A stretch of 64,000 nucleotides of DNA. Origin: Ginsengibacter sp963792025 (GTDB lineage Bacteria; Bacteroidota; Bacteroidia; Chitinophagales; Chitinophagaceae). The stretch spans positions 49,074 through 113,073 of the forward strand of contig CAWBUS010000014.1 in NCBI GenBank assembly GCA_963792025.1, written 5' to 3'. Under the pieces are notes generated by a model that saw only the letters and a program-made list of their open reading frames with translations, had not been told where the DNA came from and ran no database searches. Made by a program: the position numbers and the translations under genes. Below, piece after piece: positions 58,878 to 64,000 of this stretch. Positions within the stretch are counted from its first letter, which is position 1. Every line of letters starts with the position of its first letter.

Positions 58878-60836
58878 CATACCTGCTTGTCGAGCAGGGA
58901 AACGACTTCCGACGCTTTTTCATATACGTCTTTCAGGTGCTGTATATTTGAGGCAGGCGCATATAAATTCAATTCTAAAGTATCCATGAGGCTAGTTAGT
59001 CTTAGCGATGTTCCAAGGCCAACGTTGCACTTATCCATTTCTTCGTTTATTCTTTTTTTGTTTAGTTCTTCGGCAGGAACTTTGAATTTTGCAGACAAAT
59101 ACTTTTTTAAAGAAGCATCAAGAGTACTATAAAATGCTGAACTATTTTCATTAACCAATTGCAGGTGGGCATCTTCCAAAGGACTTTCCGGAATTACAAA
59201 TGCCGGTTCTTCTTTTGGTAAATTATCCTCAGGAACATCCTCAGGTTCTGTCTTTACAATGACCGACTTTTTCTTTAATACGTTTCTTTGAAATATCCAG
59301 AAGATAATACCCGCCAACGAAATTATTCCTACGATAAAATATAAAGCATAAGTTTTTAGAACATCGGTTATAGTTGTTGGTGTTGCCACTGCTTTATTTG
59401 TTACATAAGTATTGTTGCCAACACCTTTACCTTTTGTAACAGTAACAATAAGCGGTTGGGTGAGTAGTGTTTTATAGCTTGCCGATGCAGGATCAAAATA
59501 TGAAAATGAAATTGCCGGAATTGTATAGCTGCCTGGCTTTAGAAACAGTAAATGGATAAGTAAATGTTTTACTTCCCTTCATCGGCACGGCAAACTTATC
59601 TATACCGTCGGTTACTTTCGCATCATAACCATCTATACCTTGCGGCCAATTAATTTTAGGAGCATTTATTAACTGAATATTTCCTGCGCCACTTATCACA
59701 ATTTTCAAATTTCCGGCGTCGTCGGTTGTAATACTGTTTTTTTGCAGCGATGATTGTATGGTGAAATTTCCAACAGAACCTCTAAAGTCAGCAGGTTTGT
59801 TTTCATCGGGCAATGGCTTAACAACTATTTCAACGGGTTTACTTTTTAGAGTAACGTGTTGTTCAACAATTGCATCACCGGGAGTAGTGGCATCTGCGAA
59901 ATTTTGCATCATATCAAAAAACATATCGCCTTGTTGTGCATTGGCATAATCAGCTTTTATGAAAGTAACCTTGTTGTCTGCCACTAATGGGTCGAGCGTA
60001 ATAGTTCCTGCCTGTAAGGGATACAATTGAACTTTTCTCAGCGTATATACATTAAAATCGCGGCCGTTATACTTTTCGATCCCCGAGGAATTATTATTGT
60101 TTAATTCCATCTCACTTACCGAAAATCCATTGAATGACGGTGCATCGGTAATGGTAGACTCTGAACGCAACCGGGTACATAATTTGAACGATGCAACTAT
60201 AGGCTCCCCAACATAACAGCTTGTTTTGCTTACATCTAATTTTATAAAAAGATTCTTTTTTACTTTGTCATTTACATTCTCACCCTTCTTTAATATATAA
60301 TCATCAAACTGGTGTGTTGTTGGCTCTGTTGGAAGATCGAAATTTAAGTTAGCAAAAGGAGATAAACTGCTTCCTCCCAAAAGCGACAGCGGATTAGAAT
60401 TGCTATTCGCTGTGGAAGGAGAGATGGCTGAAGAATTGGTAACCTGTATGTTTAATGAATTACTTTCAAATTCTTTTCCATCAACTTTCGCAGTGGCAGG
60501 TCCTATAGTGTAGTTACCAGGCGCATTCGGCTTTAATACATACCCAATAGAAACATATTGATCAACTTTCCCATTAATACTCGTCATGCCACTTTCCTGA
60601 TTAGGGCCGCTTACTACAGAAAAATTTTTAAACGAAGGAGGATTGATGCTTTCAACATTTGAAGCATGATCCACTTTAAACTGCACTTGCAGGTAATCAT
60701 TTTTCCCGATCTTTTTTTGAGGACATATTGCAGTAAAATTTGCCTGGGCAAAAGAAATATTATGCGTTGCTCCTGCAACACTAAAAACCAAAAAAAATAA
60801 AAATTTGGCAAAGACTTTTCGTAAATGTATAACCAT
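58874..60836 (-). pseudogene. batD: BatD-like aerotolerance protein, frameshifted at about 59532
   Basis: From ATG 60834-60836 the frame gives a signal peptide (VFAKFLFFLVFSVAGATHN, cleavage near SFAQ) and beta-sandwich domains of BatD (QANFTAICPQKKIGKNDYLQ, GYVLKPNAPGNYTIGPATAK, DVSKTSCYVGEPIVASFKLC). It then reads TVSKARQLYNSGNFIFIF and stops at 59493. In the next frame the same bases give GSYTIPAISFSYFDPASASY, and the protein continues with LIVTVTKGKGVGNNTYVTNK, a membrane helix (ALYFIVGIISLAGIIFWIF) and the cytoplasmic tail ending LLDKQVC at 58874. Deleting one C from GCCAGG near 59532 restores SKAGSYTIPA. The joined length, about 650, is normal. BatD acts with the VWA protein BatB, found at 46254. 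Confidence 0.85.
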
Positions 60837-60934
60837 GCGTTCCACAAATCAATGATGAAGAACAAATTTACTCTATAATAAAACTGAACAGAAGTTAAAA
60901 AATTCAAGTGCTGTTAAAAAATTTTTAAATAGCA

Positions 60935-61639
60935 TCAGGGAAGATCTCCCAATTGCGGCCTGATAACGATGTCCTCCACACAAGCTTGCGGCGAAAGTAA
61001 AGACGCAGCATAGATCATTTCTGTAATATCATTTACCTCCATAATTCTTGCTGGCTCAACACCACTACCTGTCCATGACGATGTATAAACTGCTCCGGGA
61101 TAAACTGCAGTTACTTTAATATTATAAGGTTTCATTTCTTCCCGTAAATTTTTGCTAAAGCCCATCAACGCATATTTGCTAATGCTGTAAGAGCCTCCAT
61201 TTTTGTAAGCGGCTAAAGAGGCAATGGAACACATATTAAATATATGTCCAGATTTTTTTCCCATCATTTCGGGAAGAAAAGCCCTCGTAACATAATAGGC
61301 GCTGTACAAATTAACAGCGATCATTTCTTCAAGTGTTCCCTCTTTTTCGTTGTAGATACTTCCGGGTTTAAAGTCCCCGGCATTGTTAATCAAAATGTCA
61401 GGAATAATTCTCATGTTTTGCAGCCATTTTGTAAATTTTTCTGCAGAACTTTTCAGACTTAAATCGGTGGCAAAATACTGTACCAGCGTTTCTTTTGCTT
61501 CTCCATTAATTTCTGCTGCCATTTTAACCAGGTCATTTTCATTTCTGGCGCATATAAATATTCTGTTGCCTGCAACGGCAAATTTAGTTGCGAGGGCTTT
61601 TCCCATACCTTTGCTGCCACCTGTTATTACAATATTCAT
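60935..61639 (-). CDS. short-chain dehydrogenase/reductase (SDR)
   Basis: The ATG at 61637-61639 (MNIVITGGSKGMGKALATKF) is preferred over an upstream one, because it puts the cofactor motif TGGSKGMG directly at the N-terminus. 234 residues with NNAGDFKPGS and active-site Ser (FNMCSIAS) and YSISKYALMGFSK (YxxxK). The motif TGGSKGMG and the Asn-Asn-Ala-Gly place it in the classical SDRs; similar proteins are labelled ketoacyl reductases or sepiapterin-reductase-like. No substrate is claimed. It diverges from the HAD gene with about 25 bases between starts, so the promoters must overlap. Confidence 0.88.
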   Translation of the reverse strand: MNIVITGGSKGMGKALATKFAVAGNRIFICARNENDLVKMAAEINGEAKETLVQYFATDLSLKSSAEKFTKWLQNMRIIPDILINNAGDFKPGSIYNEKEGTLEEMIAVNLYSAYYVTRAFLPEMMGKKSGHIFNMCSIASLAAYKNGGSYSISKYALMGFSKNLREEMKPYNIKVTAVYPGAVYTSSWTGSGVEPARIMEVNDITEMIYAASLLSPQACVEDIVIRPQLGDLP

Positions 61640-61664
61640 TATATTATTTCGTTGAATTACAAAT

Positions 61665-62402
61665 ATGAGAGACAACAAATCTAATCAATCTATGAAACCC
61701 ACTTCTACGAAATACAAACATCTTTTTTTTGACCTTGATCACACCTTGTGGGATTTTGATGCAAATGCAAAAGAGTCGCTTGCGGAACTCTATGTTTTCT
61801 TTGAATTAGAGTCAAAATTTATCTCTCCATTCGAATATTTTTATACAACCTATTTAAAGCACAACGCAATTTTGTGGGACAGGTTTGAAAAAGGATATAT
61901 TACCAGTGACGAACTGAAGTGGAAAAGAATGTGGCGCACACTAGTTGATTTTAGAATTGGAGACGAAAAACTTGCGAAGGAAATGAGCGCCAAATTTCTC
62001 GAAATACTTCCTACCAAAAAGAAGGTGTTTGACTATGCTTTTGAAATTTTGGATTACCTAACCGAAAAGAATTATTCCATCCATCTTATTACTAACGGTT
62101 TCGAGAAGACGCAATGGAGCAAACTAAACAGCTCTGACCTGGCAAAATATTTTACCCACGTTATTACTTCCGAGACTTCAAATTCTATGAAGCCTCAAAA
62201 AGAAATATTCGACTATGCCTTAAAAAAAATAAATGGTAACGTTGAGGAATGTATTATGATTGGCGATAATCTTAATGCGGATATACAGGGAGCTTTAAAT
62301 GCAGGAATGGATGCAATTTTTGTAAACCACATCAAGGCAAACCATTCAATTCAACCAACTCACACAGTTTATCATTTAAAAGAAATTGAATCTATTTTGT
62401 AG
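61665..62402 (+). CDS. HAD-family phosphatase, YjjG (pyrimidine 5'-nucleotidase) type
   Basis: 245 residues from ATG 61665; another ATG at 61692 (MKPTSTKYKHLFFDLDHTLW) gives a more compact start and may be the true one. HAD motif I is FFDLDHTLWDFD, motif II LITNGFEKTQWSKL, motif III KPQKEIFDYALKK, and motif IV IMIGDNLNADIQGALNAGMD. The helical cap between motifs I and II (FYTTYLKHNAILWDRFEKGY) fits the YjjG group, which removes phosphate from non-canonical pyrimidine nucleotides. It is convergent with psd and, as sequenced, overlaps the psd frame by 31 bases. Confidence 0.9.
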   Translation: MRDNKSNQSMKPTSTKYKHLFFDLDHTLWDFDANAKESLAELYVFFELESKFISPFEYFYTTYLKHNAILWDRFEKGYITSDELKWKRMWRTLVDFRIGDEKLAKEMSAKFLEILPTKKKVFDYAFEILDYLTEKNYSIHLITNGFEKTQWSKLNSSDLAKYFTHVITSETSNSMKPQKEIFDYALKKINGNVEECIMIGDNLNADIQGALNAGMDAIFVNHIKANHSIQPTHTVYHLKEIESIL

Positions 62403-63196
62403 GAACCTCGCGCCAACCACTCTCCGAACGAGAGGGAGCAAGATCTATTCGACACTTTGCAGTAATGAACTAGTGTTCTTATAAATATTTTTAATATTCT
62501 TCCGCAATCTCTTCTTCTTTTTCTACTGGCACCAAGAGTATCTATAGTTGCCAGGACAGTAACGCCACCTTTTACTATTTGATTTAGTGTTACATTAAGT
62601 TCGGTACCAACTGGCAACAACACATCAACCCGGCTTCCAAATTTTATAAAACCCATTTCGGCGCCTTGTTCTACCAACTGGCCGACCTTTAAATAGTTAA
62701 CAATTCGTTTGGCAACAGCACCGGCAATTTGTTTTACCAAGATAACGGCATTGTCACTTTTAATTACTACAGAATGCCGTTCATTTTCTGTGGATGATTT
62801 TGGGTGCCAGGCAACCAGGTATTTTCCCTTGTGATATTGACTGTATTCCACTTCGCCAGTCATTGGAATTCTGTTGAGATGTACATTGGCCGGACTCATA
62901 AATATGGAAACCTGTATCCGTTTATCATGAAAATATTCAGTATCAGTAATTTCTTCAATTACCACAACTTTGCCATCGGCAGGGCATATTACCTGGTGAT
63001 GTGCCACGGTAAAATTTCTTTTGGGAGAGCGAAAAAAAGAAATAATAAAAAGAAACAATACCAGGCTAACGCCAAAAACAATCCACGACACAACAGGCAT
63101 TGATGCGCTAAAGAAGTAAAAGAAAATAATATTGACGGCTCCAAAAACCATTGCACTCAGTGCAATTGATTTATAGCCTTCTTTGTGAATGTTCAT
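62372..63196 (-). CDS. psd: phosphatidylserine decarboxylase (probable frameshift near 3' end)
   Basis: From ATG 63194-63196: two membrane helices (IALSAMVFGAVNIIFFYFF and WIVFGVSLVLFLFIISFF), then the short type of Psd domain (VICPADGKVVVIEEI, IQVSIFMSPANVHLNRIP, YLVAWHPKSSTENERHSVVI). The self-cleavage site GSR lies in MGFIKFGSRVDVLLPVGTEL, where Ser becomes the pyruvoyl group. The normal family end is KGGVTVLATI. After that the present frame runs on for about 55 basic, unrelated residues into the HAD gene. Dropping one base near 62537 instead gives LVPVEKEEEIAEEY and a stop at 62491, a plausible tail without any overlap. I think the true gene is 62491-63196. It makes phosphatidylethanolamine; cdsA just upstream supplies CDP-diacylglycerol for the same pathway. 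Confidence 0.88.
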   Translation of the reverse strand: MNIHKEGYKSIALSAMVFGAVNIIFFYFFSASMPVVSWIVFGVSLVLFLFIISFFRSPKRNFTVAHHQVICPADGKVVVIEEITDTEYFHDKRIQVSIFMSPANVHLNRIPMTGEVEYSQYHKGKYLVAWHPKSSTENERHSVVIKSDNAVILVKQIAGAVAKRIVNYLKVGQLVEQGAEMGFIKFGSRVDVLLPVGTELNVTLNQIVKGGVTVLATIDTLGASRKRRRDCGRILKIFIRTLVHYCKVSNRSCSLSFGEWLARGSYKIDSISFK

Positions 63197-63254
63197 CCGG
63201 TAAGTTTAATCACAAATATAAAAATTGAGCAGAAGAAAATGGCATTTTATTTAA

Positions 63255-63932
63255 TCATCGCATAACAAAAAAGTAATATACTGCCACAAAAGTTGTGGCA
63301 ACCAGCAAAGAATCGAACCTGTCTAAAAATCCACCGTGGCCTGGCATTATTGCTCCACTATCTTTAACGTTAGCCATTCGCTTTAATTTACTTTCCAATA
63401 AATCGCCCAATGTTCCAAAAACAGCACAACACGATGCAATTACAATCCAGTTCTTATAATTATAAAACCCTGTTGCCTTACCAATGAGCGAAATGGTAAT
63501 AATACAAAGTAATGCTCCGCCAATAGTGCCTTCCCATGTTTTTTTTGGAGAAATTTTCGACAACGGAGTTTTTCCGATGAACGAACCAACAATATAAGCC
63601 ATTGTATCATTAATCCAAATTGAAAAAATAATTCCACAGGGAATTACTTTCAAAACAGCATTGTCATACATGATATCGTTGCCAATCCTCATATACAACA
63701 ATAAGGCGATAGGCAATGTTATATAAACCAACCCGGTAAAACTTATTAATATATAGGAACCGGGATTTATCTTTTTTATAAGCTTCACAAATTCGTACCA
63801 GCAGCCAAAATGAATAATAATAAAAAGAACAATAAAACTCCATTGATTCCATAATAAACCAGCGAGCATTACAATTACAAAAACGATTGCAGTTAGTGTA
63901 CGTGTTTTAAAAGCTTTTGTATCCAGCGCCAT
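63255..63932 (-). CDS. cdsA: phosphatidate cytidylyltransferase (CDP-diglyceride synthase)
   Basis: 225 residues and about seven membrane helices (TLTAIVFVIVMLAGLLW, WSFIVLFIIIHFGCWY, YILISFTGLVYITLPIALLL, VIPCGIIFSIWINDTMAYIV and others). The C-terminal CdsA signature is complete: GTLGDLLESKLKRMANVKDS followed by GAIMPGHGGFLDRFDSL. The preceding SPKKTWEGTIGG is the usual catalytic loop. It makes CDP-diacylglycerol from phosphatidate and CTP. It is shorter than E. coli CdsA (about 285) but normal for the phylum. psd lies 58 bases downstream on the same strand, so the two phospholipid genes are likely cotranscribed. A further gene ends nine bases upstream. Confidence 0.95.
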   Translation of the reverse strand: MALDTKAFKTRTLTAIVFVIVMLAGLLWNQWSFIVLFIIIHFGCWYEFVKLIKKINPGSYILISFTGLVYITLPIALLLYMRIGNDIMYDNAVLKVIPCGIIFSIWINDTMAYIVGSFIGKTPLSKISPKKTWEGTIGGALLCIITISLIGKATGFYNYKNWIVIASCCAVFGTLGDLLESKLKRMANVKDSGAIMPGHGGFLDRFDSLLVATTFVAVYYFFVMR

Positions 63933-63941
63933 TAAATAAAA

Positions 63942-64000
63942 TTAAGATTGTTCTGTTGGCCATTTAGTAAAATCGAATTCATCATCGGGAAAATCATCAT
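63942..64000 (-). CDS. C-terminal end of an unrecognised protein (rest outside window)
   Basis: The last 18 codons of a minus-strand frame read DDFPDDEFDFTKWPTEQS and a stop at 63942. The acidic/aromatic tail is followed nine bases later by the cdsA start, so they form one transcript. The family cannot be judged from this fragment. Confidence 0.6.
   Translation of the reverse strand, partial: DDFPDDEFDFTKWPTEQS

Noticed and set aside
62420..62434. CTCTC/GAGAG hairpin between the HAD and psd genes as terminator
   Set aside because: Only five pairs and no T-run on either strand.

Overview
The window looks like a chromosomal segment of a Bacteroidetes bacterium, most likely family Chitinophagaceae. 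The evidence is the AT-rich intergenic DNA, a gldH gliding lipoprotein gene, a secreted protein with a type IX secretion (T9SS) sorting domain, Bat aerotolerance proteins, a hybrid two-component regulator, Bacteroidetes-type long IspG, GH97/GH51/GH27 glycosidases and -7 boxes of the TAnnTTTG type. There is no phage, CRISPR array or intact insertion sequence. Species-level placement cannot be made from what I can see.

Layout. 0-4.4 kb: a D-2-hydroxyacid dehydrogenase cut by the window edge, a frameshifted DinB-like gene, and a two-subunit molybdenum hydroxylase whose large-subunit gene is frameshifted. 4.5-11.2 kb: a CAP-domain protein, a GH97 glycosidase, a T9SS cargo protein and an M1-type peptidase. 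Between these genes lie three copies of a roughly 250-nt element, each with its own promoter, a long-range helix, eight AUCC motifs and a terminator. I read this as a multicopy non-coding RNA family and consider it the most interesting object here. 11.3-13.3 kb: an S74 (self-cleaving chaperone) surface protein, a relic of a second M1 peptidase, and tRNA-Pro(CGG). 13.4-25.5 kb, all on the minus strand: two peptidases (DUF885, S10), a small membrane protein, and three tandem histidine kinases that share a catalytic core but have different sensors and no response regulator. Palindromic repeats sit in frame inside the kinase ATP-binding domains. 25.5-27.5 kb: gene relics, a membrane protein and an NTF2-like secreted protein.

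27.8-39.8 kb is a plant-polysaccharide region: a hybrid two-component regulator, kduI and kduD (uronate catabolism), a serine protease, a GH51 arabinofuranosidase and a GH27 alpha-galactosidase. No SusC/SusD pair is visible. 39.8-64 kb is mostly housekeeping: an FMN 2-hydroxyacid oxidase, nadB, ispG, a BatB-BatC fusion, an arginase-fold protein with degraded metal ligands, pheS, a 3-hydroxyacyl-CoA dehydrogenase, an epimerase, an lpxD-like acyltransferase, a pseudouridine synthase, yicC, gldH, a complete two-component pair, batD (frameshifted), an SDR, a HAD phosphatase, psd (probably frameshifted near its end) and cdsA.

At least four otherwise normal genes, plus two gene relics, carry a single extra base, often in a short homopolymer. 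This argues for base-level errors in the assembly at least as much as for gene decay, and it should be settled before any of these genes is called a pseudogene.
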